From Bradyrhizobium genomosp. I (2014) (GTDB lineage Bacteria; Pseudomonadota; Alphaproteobacteria; Rhizobiales; Xanthobacteraceae), in contig NZ_AJQE01000028.1 of assembly GCF_000261685.1 (NCBI RefSeq), forward strand, positions 1 through 64,000: a stretch of DNA of 64,000 nt, read 5' to 3'. The position numbers were made by a program, and so were the translations under genes. Position 1 is the first letter of the stretch; every line of letters begins with the position of its first letter. Below are positions 15,712-26,900 of this stretch, in pieces. Under the pieces are notes generated by a model, which saw only the letters and a program-made list of their open reading frames with translations, ran no database searches and was not told the origin of the DNA.

Positions 15712-16598
15712 GACGACCCGACCTCGATCCGGAACGACAAGCGCTCTTCCTCACCGGGCGCGATATGCATCAGGCCCGGCTTCTCGGCGAACTCGCCGTT
15801 GAAGCCGGCCGGGCTAGCATAGCCGCGCCAGGGCTCGATGCAGAGGAACGGCGCGCCCGACGGTTTCGACCAGACGCCGAGCTCGCGAAAGCCACGCCAG
15901 GACATTCTCAGCCATGGCCCGCTCGATGCACCCTGCCCCCCGGCATAGCGGACCGAAGTGCTCTCGATCCGGTCGAAGATGATGGCGTCGTCGGTGAACA
16001 GGGATTCGGACAGAGCAAGCGAGTTGCCCTTGACCGGGCTCGGCTCCGCTGCCGGCCGCAGCAGTCCACCATCGAGACGGCGGACGGGAGACGGCTCCGC
16101 GCTCGCGAAAGTCAGCGCATAGCTCTCCTTTGCCGCGCCGGGCCGGAGCGGCCAATTGAAAGCGGGATGACCACCGAGCGAAGCCGGCAACGTCTCCTTG
16201 CCGGTGTTGGCGATCGTGAGCGTCAGATCGAGGCCGGTGTCATCGATCTCATAGGCAGCCGCCAGCCGGAACGCGAACGGATAGAGCGCGCGCGTCGCCT
16301 CGCTGTCATGGAGCACCAGCGTGCAGCGGCTCGCGCCGCGTTCTGCCCATACGAAGCGGCTGTCGCGGGCAAAGCCGTGCTGGGTCATCCGATACGTCTT
16401 GCCCCGATGCCGCAATTCGTCGTTGGCGAGGCGCCCGACGATCGGAAACAGCAGCGGCGCGTGGCGCGGCCATTCCGGCCGCGCCTGCCAGACGAATTCG
16501 AGGCCGCTGCCGTGCTTGAGCGAGCACAGCTCGGCACCGTGCGCCTTGATGGTTGCCGTGAGCCCACCGCTGCCGAGAGAGTAAGTGTCGTCACTCAT
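15708..16598 (-). CDS. Aldose 1-epimerase family protein
   Basis: The enzyme interconverts alpha and beta anomers of a sugar or sugar phosphate. The 296 aa carry the expected residues: His74 (TQHGFARDS), His144 (LGGHPAFNWP, general acid) and Glu255 (CIEPWRG, general base). The branch is the short LacX/YeaD-like type and not the long GalM type. There is no signal peptide. It is transcribed away from the polysaccharide region and may condition hexose for it, but nothing ties it to a specific sugar. Confidence 0.9.
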   Translation of the reverse strand: MSDDTYSLGSGGLTATIKAHGAELCSLKHGSGLEFVWQARPEWPRHAPLLFPIVGRLANDELRHRGKTYRMTQHGFARDSRFVWAERGASRCTLVLHDSEATRALYPFAFRLAAAYEIDDTGLDLTLTIANTGKETLPASLGGHPAFNWPLRPGAAKESYALTFASAEPSPVRRLDGGLLRPAAEPSPVKGNSLALSESLFTDDAIIFDRIESTSVRYAGGQGASSGPWLRMSWRGFRELGVWSKPSGAPFLCIEPWRGYASPAGFNGEFAEKPGLMHIAPGEEERLSFRIEVGSS

Positions 16599-16763
16599 GC
16601 CCGACGTCTACACCGCCACCCCACCGGCAGCAAGGCAGCTCCGATCATGCAGCCGGAACGTTTTGGCTCCGACCGACGCGACGTCATATTTCCGTACCCA
16701 ACGATTGCTCTGTTGGCTCGATCACCGTCTGCCTCACCGAGGCCGACCCCGGCCTGAAGGCCG

Positions 16764-17888
16764 GTGAACTCCTATGGTAGCCAATTGAAGTTCTTCATCA
16801 ACGGCCGCTTTCTGTCGCAAAAGCTCACTGGCGTGCAGCGCTATGCCGCTGAAATGGTCAAGGCGATCGACGTGCTGCTGGCGTCGGAACAAACTCCGGC
16901 CTCGCTGCGCAACGCAGATTGGCAATTGCTGACCCCTGCGGACGCAAGCGAGGACCTTCATCTCGATCGAATCAAGATTCGCGCTGTCGGCCGGTTGCAC
17001 GGGCACGCCTGGGATCAGATCGATCTCGCGCGCGCCGCTGCCGGCGGCCGCTTGATCAGTCTGGCCAATTCCGGTCCCGTCTTCCATCGCGACCACGTCG
17101 TCGTGATTCACGACGCCCAGGTCTTTCGCAGACCCGACTTCTTCAACTGGCGCTATTTGACCGTTCATCGCACAATGGGGCGTCTGCTCGCCCGCCACGC
17201 AGCCATCGCAACAGTGTCGGCATTTTCCCGCCGAGAGCTTGCTGAGGTGCTGAATCTATCGGCATCGCGCATTCCGGTCTTCCCCAACAGCGCCGAACAC
17301 TTCGCTGCCACGAAGCCCGACCCAAGCATCCTTGTCCGACTCGGCATTCAGCCGCAAAAATTCTTCCTCTTCGTGGGTTCGAAGACCAAGAACAAGAATC
17401 TTTCCGTCGCGATTCGCGCGATCCAGTTGCTCGACCGGGCCGACGTTCCACTGGTCATCGTCGGAGGCGATAACAGCAAGGTCTTTCAGGACAATTCGGG
17501 CGAAGGGGTTTCCGGCCTGCTGCTTGCCGGGCGTCTGACGGACAGCGAGATTGCAGCTCTCTATGCACATGCATCGGCGTTCGTGTTTCCCTCGCTCTAC
17601 GAGGGGTTCGGCGTGCCGCCGCTCGAAGCCATGATCTTCGGTTGTCCGGTCATCGCCTCGACGGCTGACGCCGTCGTGGAGACGTGCGGTGACGCGGCTG
17701 CGTATTTTCGCGCCAGCGATGCCGAAGCTCTGAAGCAGCTCCTGCTTGAAAGATTGGCAGCAGGCGCCATCTCCGATCAGGAACGCATGCGTCAGCAGGA
17801 TCGCGTTGCATTCTATTCGTGGAAGAAATCGGCGAAGGCTTTGCTCGATCATCTCGCGGGGCAGGCGAACGTCGCCAGCGCTGCTTGA
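16764..17888 (+). CDS. GT4-family glycosyltransferase (EPS gene 1)
   Basis: The enzyme should add a sugar from a nucleotide donor to the lipid-linked EPS repeat unit at the cytoplasmic face. It has a GT-B fold: an N-terminal domain (FFINGRFLSQKLTGVQRYA), then FVGSKTKNKNLSVAI and the retaining signature E280-x7-E288 in YEGFGVPPLEA. Length 374 aa. GTG 16764 is used, and TTG 16785 giving MKFFINGRF is an alternative. This is the first gene of the EPS locus, after 165 bp containing no repeat. Its acceptor is unknown. Confidence 0.9.
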   Translation: MNSYGSQLKFFINGRFLSQKLTGVQRYAAEMVKAIDVLLASEQTPASLRNADWQLLTPADASEDLHLDRIKIRAVGRLHGHAWDQIDLARAAAGGRLISLANSGPVFHRDHVVVIHDAQVFRRPDFFNWRYLTVHRTMGRLLARHAAIATVSAFSRRELAEVLNLSASRIPVFPNSAEHFAATKPDPSILVRLGIQPQKFFLFVGSKTKNKNLSVAIRAIQLLDRADVPLVIVGGDNSKVFQDNSGEGVSGLLLAGRLTDSEIAALYAHASAFVFPSLYEGFGVPPLEAMIFGCPVIASTADAVVETCGDAAAYFRASDAEALKQLLLERLAAGAISDQERMRQQDRVAFYSWKKSAKALLDHLAGQANVASAA

Positions 17889-18085
17889 AATTTGACGCAA
17901 CTCGCCTGTGACGCGCAATGGTTTTTGCACAAACGTTTTGCAACTCGCGGCTCGTTGCCTGGTTCCATGAGAACTTTTTCGTTCTGCAACGATCGCGGCG
18001 CAACATCACCACATCGCTGCCCCAATATCGCTACGTATTCGAGGAACTGTGCCGCGGTCAGTGAAGTTCAGAACGAGGATCCACG

Positions 18086-19264
18086 ATGTCCGGCCCTCCG
18101 ACGCAGCCTTATGCAAGACAGACGATGAAAGTGCTGCACGTCGCCGAGACGATCCGTGGCGGGATTGCGAGCTACCTGAACGAGCTGCATCCACAACAAC
18201 AGGCGAGCTTCGGCGCCGAGAACGTGCACTATGTCGTGCCCTCGGATCATCGTCGCGATCTCGCCGCGGTCGATGACAACCAGATTACGACGTTCGAGCG
18301 ATCCGGCCGCAGCATAGGCGGGCTATTCCAGATGCTGCGCGCAAGCATGCAAGCGCTGGATGCCTTCAGACCGGACGTGGTGCACCTGCATTCCTCGTTT
18401 GCAGGCCTCATGCTCCGGCCCGCGCTGGCGGCCCGCTCGGGCGGACCGCGCGTCGTCTATTGTCCGCACGGCTGGGCGTTTTCGCGCGAGACCGGTCGTC
18501 TCAGCCATCTCATGACGAAGGCAGCAGAAAATCTTCTCGCGCGAACGTCGGACCGAATCATCTGCATCTCGGGTGACGAATATAACGAGGCGGTCCGCGC
18601 GGGAATTCCCGCCGACCGCCTCACCGTCGTCCACAATGGCATCTCGAAGAGCCGCACGCTGCCGCCCGTTGCGGCGGAATGGACTTCCAAGAAGGTCAAG
18701 GTCCTGTTCATCGGACGCCTGGACCGGCAGAAGGGCTTTGATCTCCTGATCGAAGCGGCGCGCTCGCTCGAGCATGTCCTCGACGTCCGCATGGTCGGCG
18801 CCTCCGTCGTCAACAAATACGAAGGCCCGACCGTCCCCTCCAACGTGTCCCTGCTGGGCTGGCTGGACCGCCCGACCATCGAGACCCAGCTCGAGGCCGC
18901 CGATCTCGTCGTAATCCCGTCACGATGGGAAGCCTTTGGCCTCGTTGCCATCGAGGCGATGCGCGCAGCGAAACCCATTCTGGCGTTCCGCAGCGGCGCA
19001 TTGCCCGAGATCGTCGTCGATGGCGTCACCGGCGTGCTGTGCGAGCCCGTCGCCGTCCAGCCGCTGGTCGATGGTTTCCGGCGAGCACTGGATCTCGATC
19101 TCAAAGTGCTGGGGCAGCGCGGCTACGACCGGTTCAAGCAGTTGTATGACGTTCAGAAGACGCATGGACAATTGCAGCAGGTCTATGTCGAGCTCCTTCA
19201 GGACGAACGGACACCGATCGCAACGAAGGCGGGGCTGCAATCGGACCTTTCAAAGAATTTCTGA
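18086..19264 (+). CDS. GT4-family glycosyltransferase (EPS gene 2)
   Basis: The 392 aa GT-B enzyme has an N-terminal MKVLHVAETIRGGIASYL after a short leader and the acceptor-side segment DVVHLHSSFAGL. The donor-side segment is FIGRLDRQKGFDLLIEAA, with E282-x7-E290 (WEAFGLVAIEA). ATG 18086 has a GAGGA ribosome site, while the later ATG at 18125 has none. It lies 197 bp after the first GT gene in the same direction, and that gap shows no repeat or clear promoter. It resembles WcaL/RfaB-type exopolysaccharide transferases. Confidence 0.92.
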   Translation: MSGPPTQPYARQTMKVLHVAETIRGGIASYLNELHPQQQASFGAENVHYVVPSDHRRDLAAVDDNQITTFERSGRSIGGLFQMLRASMQALDAFRPDVVHLHSSFAGLMLRPALAARSGGPRVVYCPHGWAFSRETGRLSHLMTKAAENLLARTSDRIICISGDEYNEAVRAGIPADRLTVVHNGISKSRTLPPVAAEWTSKKVKVLFIGRLDRQKGFDLLIEAARSLEHVLDVRMVGASVVNKYEGPTVPSNVSLLGWLDRPTIETQLEAADLVVIPSRWEAFGLVAIEAMRAAKPILAFRSGALPEIVVDGVTGVLCEPVAVQPLVDGFRRALDLDLKVLGQRGYDRFKQLYDVQKTHGQLQQVYVELLQDERTPIATKAGLQSDLSKNF

Positions 19265-19373
19265 TGATCAACATGCACGCTTGCCCTCGCAGATGCCGGA
19301 GATCGCGATGGCGATGCACCAGGCCGGGTTTGGTGTCACCGCCGATGTATCGCGCGTGAGCATGGTCTAGACC

Positions 19374-20705
19374 ATGGCACGCCCGCGCACCTTGATTCGC
19401 GACAGTGTCCGCCTCGCGGGCTTCATCTCGTCCATTCTTCTGTCGGCCCCTGCCTGCGCTCAGCACGCTCAACCGCTCGATGCCCGATTTCTGCTGGGTG
19501 TCGGCACCCATCAAGGGCTGGGCGGGCCGGTGAGCGCGCGTGGCTACGTCCCTGCAGAGAACATCGCCCAGATCAAGCAGCTCGGCCTCAACTCCTTCCG
19601 CGACGACCTTCCCTGGTCCGATTTCGAAACGGCAGGACGCCGAATGGGCTTCACACCCAGACTTGGCAGGCTCGAAGCGCAAGTCCGGTCCGGCGTCGCC
19701 CGCCCGCTCCTGATCCTCGCGTTCGGCCATCATCTCGTTCCGAATTCCTCGCCACCGACGACCGATGAGGCGCGGCAGCGGTTCGCCGACTATGCCGCTG
19801 CGGCGGCGCAATCGGTCGTGGCGCAGCATCCCCTCTTCGAGCTCTGGAACGAGTGGAACCTGGCGGCCAAGAAAGACGCCGCATTCTCACCGGAGAATTA
19901 TCTGGCGCTTGCCGAGGCCACACGACCTGCGGTCAAGCGGGTTGCGCCGAATGCGCCTTTCCTGGTTGGAGCGCTCGGCGACGATCCGGGCTGGACATGG
20001 ACGGAGAAGATGCTGAGGACCGGCGTTCTGCAATATGCCGACGGTGCTTCGATCCATCTCTACAATTTCTGCATGGGCCCGAGCAAACGCACGTCGGCCG
20101 AAATCATCGAGCGGCTCACGGCGTTTCACCGGCTCGTCGGCCAGGCGAGCGGGAATCCAGACTTCCCGATCTATGTCACCGAGACCGGCTGGACCACGGC
20201 GACCAACAAATGCCAAGTCAGCGAACAGGCCCAGGCCGACAATACGGCACAGCTCATCCTGTGGGCGTCGACCGCGGCACGCTGGCTCAAGGGCATCTGG
20301 CTCTATGAGCTCAAGGACAGCGGAAAGAATCCGTCGGAGCTCGAGCACAATTTCGGCCTCTTCCGTTTCGACAATTCGCCAAAGCCCGTCGCCTGTGCGA
20401 CCCAGGGCGCCTGGGCTTTCATTCGTTCCAGCCTGAGCGCCGAGCGACGAGAGCTCGCCAGCGGCGTCGTGTCGATCAATGCATCCACGGCGTCTGGAGC
20501 CAGAGTTGCAGTCTGGTCCGAGGCCCCGGACCGACGTTACGAAATCCGGCTCAAGGACGATCAGGAAGGAGCAACTTTTGCGATGCCGTGCGATTCGGCC
20601 GCAAGACCGGTGTCCAGGGCCTGGATTCCGGTTTCGAGCACGCCGGTTCTTATTGCAGTCAACAACGGTACCATTCCCGCCCTGGAGATACGGCCGGCGC
20701 GGTAG
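19374..20705 (+). CDS. Secreted clan GH-A glycoside hydrolase (GH39/PslG-like)
   Basis: A 30-residue Sec signal (SVRLAGFISSILLSAPACAQ) precedes a TIM-barrel hydrolase. The acid/base is Glu160 in ELWNEWN and the nucleophile Glu270 in VTETGWTT. WLYELKD and HNFGLFRFDNSPKP mark the end of the barrel, and a beta-rich C-terminus follows. Length 443 aa. By analogy with PslG in Pseudomonas, it may trim EPS or clear misdirected polymer in the periplasm. The same family forms the N-terminal domain of the RTX protein at 23927-27835. The cleaved linkage is not predictable. It sits between two GT genes. Confidence 0.85.
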   Translation: MARPRTLIRDSVRLAGFISSILLSAPACAQHAQPLDARFLLGVGTHQGLGGPVSARGYVPAENIAQIKQLGLNSFRDDLPWSDFETAGRRMGFTPRLGRLEAQVRSGVARPLLILAFGHHLVPNSSPPTTDEARQRFADYAAAAAQSVVAQHPLFELWNEWNLAAKKDAAFSPENYLALAEATRPAVKRVAPNAPFLVGALGDDPGWTWTEKMLRTGVLQYADGASIHLYNFCMGPSKRTSAEIIERLTAFHRLVGQASGNPDFPIYVTETGWTTATNKCQVSEQAQADNTAQLILWASTAARWLKGIWLYELKDSGKNPSELEHNFGLFRFDNSPKPVACATQGAWAFIRSSLSAERRELASGVVSINASTASGARVAVWSEAPDRRYEIRLKDDQEGATFAMPCDSAARPVSRAWIPVSSTPVLIAVNNGTIPALEIRPAR

Positions 20706-20734
20706 GCGTAAATTTGCAAACGCGAGGTTATGCG

Positions 20735-22009
20735 ATGAAAGTTCTTTTGACGTCCACGCTTTATCCGACACCTCAGGCACCAAAGATCGTTGGCGGTGCA
20801 GAGATCTTCGCGCGACGTTTCGCCGAAGGCCTGGCGCAGCGCGGAGACGAGGTCGAGGTGATACGGGCCGCATCTGCGCCCCAGCAGGCTCGCGAATCCT
20901 GCAACGGCATCGACATCTATTCCGCGCCGGTACAGAACATCTATCTGCCTTTCACCGAGCAGAAGAACGTCGCGCTGCGCAGCATCTGGCACGCGGTCGA
21001 CGACTGGCAGATGCAGGCGCCCCTGATCGCGGAGCGAGTCCGGGCCTTCAAGCCGGACGTAATGCACTCGAACAATTTGTCCGGTCTCACCACCGCGATC
21101 TGGCGCGTTGCCGCCCAGCTCGGCGTCCCGGTGCTCCATACGCTTCACGACTATTATCTGACCTGTCCGCGCTGCTCGCGCTTCGACAAGGGACGCTCCT
21201 GCGAGCACACCTGCACGAGCTGCGGAATCCTGAGCTATCATCGCAAGCGCGCCACGCATTGGCTCAGTGCCGTGGTCGGCGTGAGCGAGCGCGTCCTGTC
21301 CATTCATACCGACATGGGCATGTTCACCGAGACGCCGATCCGTACCGTGATCCGCAACGCCTCGACCGAGCCGCCACGTGAGCCCTATCCTCGTCCAATC
21401 TGCACCAAGGAAGTGACGTTCGGGTTCATCGGTCGCCTCACGGAGGAAAAGGGCATCGACAACCTGATGCGAGCACTTGCCATGCTGCCCCATGATCGCA
21501 TCCGGATGCTGATTGCCGGTCGCGTCAGCGACCAGGAGCAACGACGCCTCAGGGCGCTCGCTCCGGACGCGCGCATCGAGTTCATGGGCTTCGTGTCACC
21601 GGACGATTTCTACAGGCAAGTCGACGTGGTCGTAGCGCCATCCATCTGGCACGACCCCGGTCCACTCGTCGTCGCAGACGCCAAGGCAGCTGGCAGGCCG
21701 CTGCTCGGAACGCCCTTTGGCGGCATGCCCGAGGTCATCGAGCACGGCGTCACGGGCTGGCTGACCGAAGCCGATCCGCAATCCCTGGCCGACAGCATGC
21801 TCGCAATCGCGGCGGATCCGAACAAGATCGACGAGATCAGCCGGCGCCTCATCGCGGATACCAACAAATGGGTATTTGCCGACGTGTTGTCTTCATACAA
21901 GAACCTGTATGAGCAATTGCGCGAGCAACGGATGTCGCGCTTGCACGCAGCAACGGCCGAGGCGCCGCTGGGACGGGCTGTCGGCAAGGGGCGCCTCATT
22001 CCGAGATGA
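20735..22009 (+). CDS. GT4-family glycosyltransferase with Cys-rich insert (EPS gene 4)
   Basis: The 424 aa enzyme starts MKVLLTSTLYPTPQAPKIVG, and the longer open frame to 20588 overlaps the hydrolase gene. A cysteine cluster (CPRCSRFDKGRSCEHTCTSC, near residue 145) follows HDYYLTC, as in a known GT4 subgroup. The donor segment is FGFIGRLTEEKGIDNL. The usual E-x7-E pair is D307-x7-D315 (WHDPGPLVVADAK), which is unusual. The gene lies 29 bp after the hydrolase and overlaps the flippase by 4 bp, so it is in one operon with them. Confidence 0.9.
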   Translation: MKVLLTSTLYPTPQAPKIVGGAEIFARRFAEGLAQRGDEVEVIRAASAPQQARESCNGIDIYSAPVQNIYLPFTEQKNVALRSIWHAVDDWQMQAPLIAERVRAFKPDVMHSNNLSGLTTAIWRVAAQLGVPVLHTLHDYYLTCPRCSRFDKGRSCEHTCTSCGILSYHRKRATHWLSAVVGVSERVLSIHTDMGMFTETPIRTVIRNASTEPPREPYPRPICTKEVTFGFIGRLTEEKGIDNLMRALAMLPHDRIRMLIAGRVSDQEQRRLRALAPDARIEFMGFVSPDDFYRQVDVVVAPSIWHDPGPLVVADAKAAGRPLLGTPFGGMPEVIEHGVTGWLTEADPQSLADSMLAIAADPNKIDEISRRLIADTNKWVFADVLSSYKNLYEQLREQRMSRLHAATAEAPLGRAVGKGRLIPR

Positions 22010-23397
22010 CACGCCTCTTCGCGATGGCGGGCTACGTCTATCAGAGCGCCGCGGCGATCATCCTGATCTTCGCGATCAGTCATCTGTTGCCTGCCGCCGA
22101 CTACACCAATTTCTCGCTGGCACTGGCCTCGAGCCAATTGCTCTGCGTCCTGATGTTCGAATGGCTGCAGCTCGCCGGACTGCGCTTTCTGGCGGCAGCG
22201 AGGGAGAACGAGGCGGCGCGGCTGAGATGGTCGCTCTTTGCCGCTGGCCTGTCGAGTGCCGGCGCGCTCATCGTGGTCGGCAGCTCCGCATCTCTGGCCA
22301 GCGTGCTCCCGACCGGGATCATCGCACTGGGCCTCGGCATTTCCGTGCTCCAGGGCCTGACGGATCTCTATTTCCTGTCGGTCCGTCTGTCCGATCGGCT
22401 GGGCATCGCGTCCTTTCTTCTGGCGCTTCGTGCCACCGTTCTTCTGACCGGGGCCGCCGCGGGAGCAGCGATTTCAGGAACGGCCGAGGCGGCGCTGCTC
22501 GGCGTTGCTGCCGGCCACGCGCTGGGCCTCCTCGCCGGGCTGGTCGCCTACCGCACCCCCCTGGAGCGCGCTTCGCTGCGGACGATGCTTGCCGACTGGA
22601 AGGCTTTCTCCCGCTACGGCATGCTTGCCGCGGGCGCGTCGGTCATCCATTTGTCGGTGCCGGTGCTGCTCCGTTTCATCGTCATCGGCCGGCTGGGTGC
22701 GACGGGGGCCGGCGCCGGATTTTCGATCGCGCTCGACCTGCTGCAACGTCCCTTCTGGGTCCTCAATGCGGCGATCCACACCGTGAGCTATCCCGAAGTG
22801 GTGAACGATTTCGAGCACGGGACCGGCACAAAATCAGTGCAGTCTGCCCGTCGCATGTTCGAGTTCATGATCTGCACGACCCTCGTGCTGCTCGGCGGAC
22901 TGGTCGGCTTCATTCCAGATGCTGCGCGGATACTGGTGCCGCCGGAGAGCCTGGGTGGATTCCTGGAGACGGCGCCGGCGATCGCCGCCTTCTATTTCCT
23001 GCATACCCATTTGCAGGCGACGATCGCGGTTGTCCCCCATCTCGAGAAGCTGGCCACCAGACTGGTCGTCGTCGCGGCCGGCCAGCTCGCCACCGTCGTG
23101 GCCCTCGCCCTGGTCGCGGTGTCGGCCGGCCTGTCGCCGCGGGGGGCGGTGAGCTGTGCCTCGCTCGCGACCCTCGCAACGATTCTGGTCGCGCTCGGTC
23201 CTACGCTGCGGTTTGAGGCATTCCCGCGCTGGTCATTGGTCATGCAGGCGCTGGTGGCCGCGATCCTGATCGGATCGCTCGGTTCGATGCCGACGGAGCC
23301 CACGGCATGGCTCGCCGGCAAGATCGTGTTCGCTGCGTTCGCAACGGCCATCATCGCATGGCGCGGGGACTTTCTCATGCTGGCCCGCCGCAGCTGA
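22006..23397 (+). CDS. Wzx-like polysaccharide flippase (MOP superfamily)
   Basis: The 463 aa integral membrane protein has about 12-14 hydrophobic segments, starting FAMAGYVYQSAAAIILIFAI. It matches polysaccharide transporters that move lipid-linked repeat units to the periplasm. Its ATG overlaps the stop of the preceding glycosyltransferase (ATGA), which implies translational coupling and that the two handle the same glycan. It is one of three such proteins in the window, and its sequence is clearly distinct from the one at 30621. The short loops carry few charged residues, so substrate choice cannot be read. Confidence 0.85.
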   Translation: MTRLFAMAGYVYQSAAAIILIFAISHLLPAADYTNFSLALASSQLLCVLMFEWLQLAGLRFLAAARENEAARLRWSLFAAGLSSAGALIVVGSSASLASVLPTGIIALGLGISVLQGLTDLYFLSVRLSDRLGIASFLLALRATVLLTGAAAGAAISGTAEAALLGVAAGHALGLLAGLVAYRTPLERASLRTMLADWKAFSRYGMLAAGASVIHLSVPVLLRFIVIGRLGATGAGAGFSIALDLLQRPFWVLNAAIHTVSYPEVVNDFEHGTGTKSVQSARRMFEFMICTTLVLLGGLVGFIPDAARILVPPESLGGFLETAPAIAAFYFLHTHLQATIAVVPHLEKLATRLVVVAAGQLATVVALALVAVSAGLSPRGAVSCASLATLATILVALGPTLRFEAFPRWSLVMQALVAAILIGSLGSMPTEPTAWLAGKIVFAAFATAIIAWRGDFLMLARRS

Positions 23398-23926
23398 TCC
23401 GCCGCCCTGCAGCCTGAGCCTCAGGTTCCAATACGAAACCAGCCTCCTGTCTCGGCTACCGCAGCGTGTGCGTGCACCATCGTCGGACCTCTACAACCCT
23501 CGCGGGCATATCCTACACCTTAACCGCCCATAGAAGCGGCATCTGCAAACTTCCCGTGCAGGAAGCACGAACCGCACGATGAGGCCCCCGTTGAATTGCG
23601 GAGAGACGGCGGAGCCCGACATCGAACTCTGCAAGCGTGCCGCATGTTCCTTCGCAACCCGTCGCATGATCCAACCCACACAGCCTGCGCATCAATTCAG
23701 CAGCGCAGATCGTGGAAAATCTTGAAAGCGCCTTCCTCACGCCATCGTGCACCGGCATCGCATCAATATTCTGACTGCAACGCGAGAGGGTCTGTTCCTG
23801 CGCAAGGAACTCCATTTCACTCGCGATTTGTAGCTTCGATTTTTATCTGAAATTCACACTCGACAGAGAAGCTTGAACGCAAATCCTGCGAGCAATTTTG
23901 CTCGCGCTGAAAAACCCGAGTGTGCA
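23398..23926. other. Long upstream region of the RTX hydrolase gene
   Basis: This 529-bp stretch has no convincing gene. Open frames on the minus strand here have no ribosome site and low-complexity translations. The last 100 bp are AT-rich for this genome (around 23820-23880) and probably hold the promoter of the long gene at 23927. No tRNA or perfect repeat was seen. Confidence 0.5.
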
Positions 23927-26900
23927 ATGTCCGACCAAACCATCCTGTCCGCCAGCGGCTTCATCAACTCCATCGGCGTCAACACGCACGCCGGCTTCGG
24001 GTGGACCGGCTACAACAATCTCGCGCTGATGGCCGACGACCTGGAATATCTCGGCGTCACCCGTCTCCGCGACGCAATGGGAACCAGCCCGGCTTCACAA
24101 CCTGTGATTGAAGGCCTCGCCGCCGCCGGTTACAAGTTCGACTTCCTCGCTTCGTCCGCCCTGCCCCAGATGGGTACGACCGGACTTCAGAAGTACATCG
24201 TCTCGCTCGAGAAGTTCTTGGCGAGTCATCCGGGCAGCATCAGCGCCATCGAGGGTCTCAACGAGGCCAATCACCAGCCGTTCAGCTATAATGGCAGCTC
24301 CAGCCTCAGTGCCGCGGCCCAGTTCCAGAGCGTGCTCTATCAGGCCGTCAAGGGGGACGCAGCGCTGTCCAGCATTCCCGTCTTCAATCTGTCGCTCGCC
24401 TACAACGATCCTCAGGGCTACGGCCAGCTCGGCAACATGTCGGGCTCGGTCGACTTCGCCAATGCGCATGCCTATGTCAGCACCAGTCTGACCACCAATA
24501 GCTCGCTTGCCGCCACATTGAGCGCCGTCTCCACCGCGGCGCCGGGAAAGCCCGTCGTCATCACGGAGACCGGCTACACCACGCAGGCCAACACCCAATA
24601 TCTCGGCGTCAACGAGACGGTGCAGGCCAAATCGATCCTGAACACGCTGGTTGATGCCTACAAGGCCGGTGTCGGCGCGACTTATCTCTACGAGTTGTTC
24701 GACCGCGACTCCTCCGCCGCCAATACCAACCCGGAAGCGAACTACGGATTGTTCAACTCCGACGGCACGCCCAAGCTCGCCGCGACGGCCATTCACAACC
24801 TGACGACCATCCTGGCCGACGACGGCAAGGGCGACCTGCAGCCGACTGATCCGTTGAACTATACCCTGAGCAACATGCCGGCCTCGGGCCACAGCATGGT
24901 GCTCGGCAAGAGCAATGGCGCCTACGAGCTCGTCGTCTGGGCCGAGCCGAAGCTCTGGAACGATGCCACCGATACCGAGGTGTCCAATGCGGCCCAGACG
25001 GTCACGGTGAACCTCGGCGCCGTCCGTCATACGGTGAAGGTGTACGACACGCTGACGGGGACCACGGCGATGGCCAGCTACACCGACGTCAGCACGATCA
25101 CCGTTCCGGTCAGCGATCACCCGCTGATCATCGAGGTCGACGCACCTGCGACCACCCCGACGCCCCCGGACACCCGGACCAGCATCAGCGGCACGGCGGC
25201 CGAGATCGTTCCGCAACTGTCCGACCTCAGCACGTCGACGGCGCTGCAGAGCATCACGCTGACGGACTCCCACGTGCTGCCGGTTGCCTCGAAGGCGACG
25301 ATGGATTACGTCATCGCTCATTACGGCAGCGCCCTCTCCAAGATTCAGGGCGGCTATTCGTTCTCGGTGACGAACACAGCCGCGACCTGGATCAACACCA
25401 AAACTTACGACGCCAGCGGGGCACTTCTGTCGAAGTCGGACACCGGCGTGAATTCGAGCGGGCAGCCGGCCTCGACCACCGTCGCCCACACCGACGGCTC
25501 CAAGGATCTGATCAGTTATACCGGCGGTGTGAAGACGAAGTTCGTACATGTCGGCACCGACGCAACCAGGACCACCGACACCTATAACACCGCTGGAACC
25601 CTTCTGAGCGAAGTCGTCCAGAAGTCCGACGGCTATTACTCCACCACGCTCTACACGAGCGGCGTGAAGACCGCCGCCTACGTCAAGAATGCCGACGGCT
25701 CGCAGGCCAACTATACGTACGGCATCACGGGCAAGAGCTTCACCACTCAGGTTCAGCACCTCGATGCCTCCGGGAAGGTCACGTCGGTGACCCGCAGCCA
25801 TGCCGACGGCTCGCTGGATTCGACGCAGGTCTACAACAGCGACGGCAGCAGCGTCATCACCACCTATAGCGCCACCGGCGTCAAGCTGGTCGAGACCACC
25901 TATCATGCCGATCACGGCAAGGACGTCTGGACCTACAACATCGCGGGCCAGACCTACGCGACCGAGCACGACGTCTACGACACCACCGGCTTCCTCACCA
26001 GCCTGACGCGCCTGCACAGCGACGGCAGCCTCGCCTTCAAGCTGGTTCAGACGCCTGACGGAACCAAGACGACGGATTGGTACAATGCCGCCGGCAGCCT
26101 CACCAGCGAGGTGGTGCAGAAGGCGGACGGCACCACCTCGACCACGCTCTACAGCAACGGCGTCAAAACCAACGCCTATGTGAAGAATGCCGACGGCAGC
26201 CAGGACAATTATGCCTATGGCATCACCGGCCAGAGCTACACCACGCTGATCCAGCACGTCGATCCGTCAGGCAAGGTCACGGCCGTCACCCGCAAGCATG
26301 CCGACGGCACGCTCGACTATACGCAGGTCATCAACGCCGACGGCAGCAGCGTCGTCACCAACTATGATGCTGCCGGAACGCGGACCAAGGAGACGGACTA
26401 TCACGCCGACGGCAGCAAGGACGTCTTCCTGTTCGACATCACCGGCCAGAACTACACGACCGAGCACGACATCTACGATGCGACGGGCTTCCTCACCACG
26501 CTGATCCGCAAGCACGCCGACGGCAGCATGGCGTTCAAGCTGGTGCAGAGCAGCGATGGGACCAAGACGACGAATTGGTACGACGCGAGCGGCGTGCTCA
26601 CCAGCGAGGTCGTCCAGAAGCCGAGCGGTTACAGCTCGACCACAGTGTACGCCAATGGCGTGAAGACCGCGGCCTACATCACCAACGCGGACATGAGTCA
26701 CGACAATTACAGCTACAACATCACCGGCCAGAGCTATGCCACGCAGTACCAGCACCTCGATCCATCCGGCCACACGACCGAGGTGATCCGCTGGCATGCC
26801 GACAACTCGCTCGACTACACCCAGGTCGTCAACAGCGACGGCAGCAGCGTCGTCACCAACTACGACCCGGCCGGCGTCAAGAAGACGGAAACCGACTACC

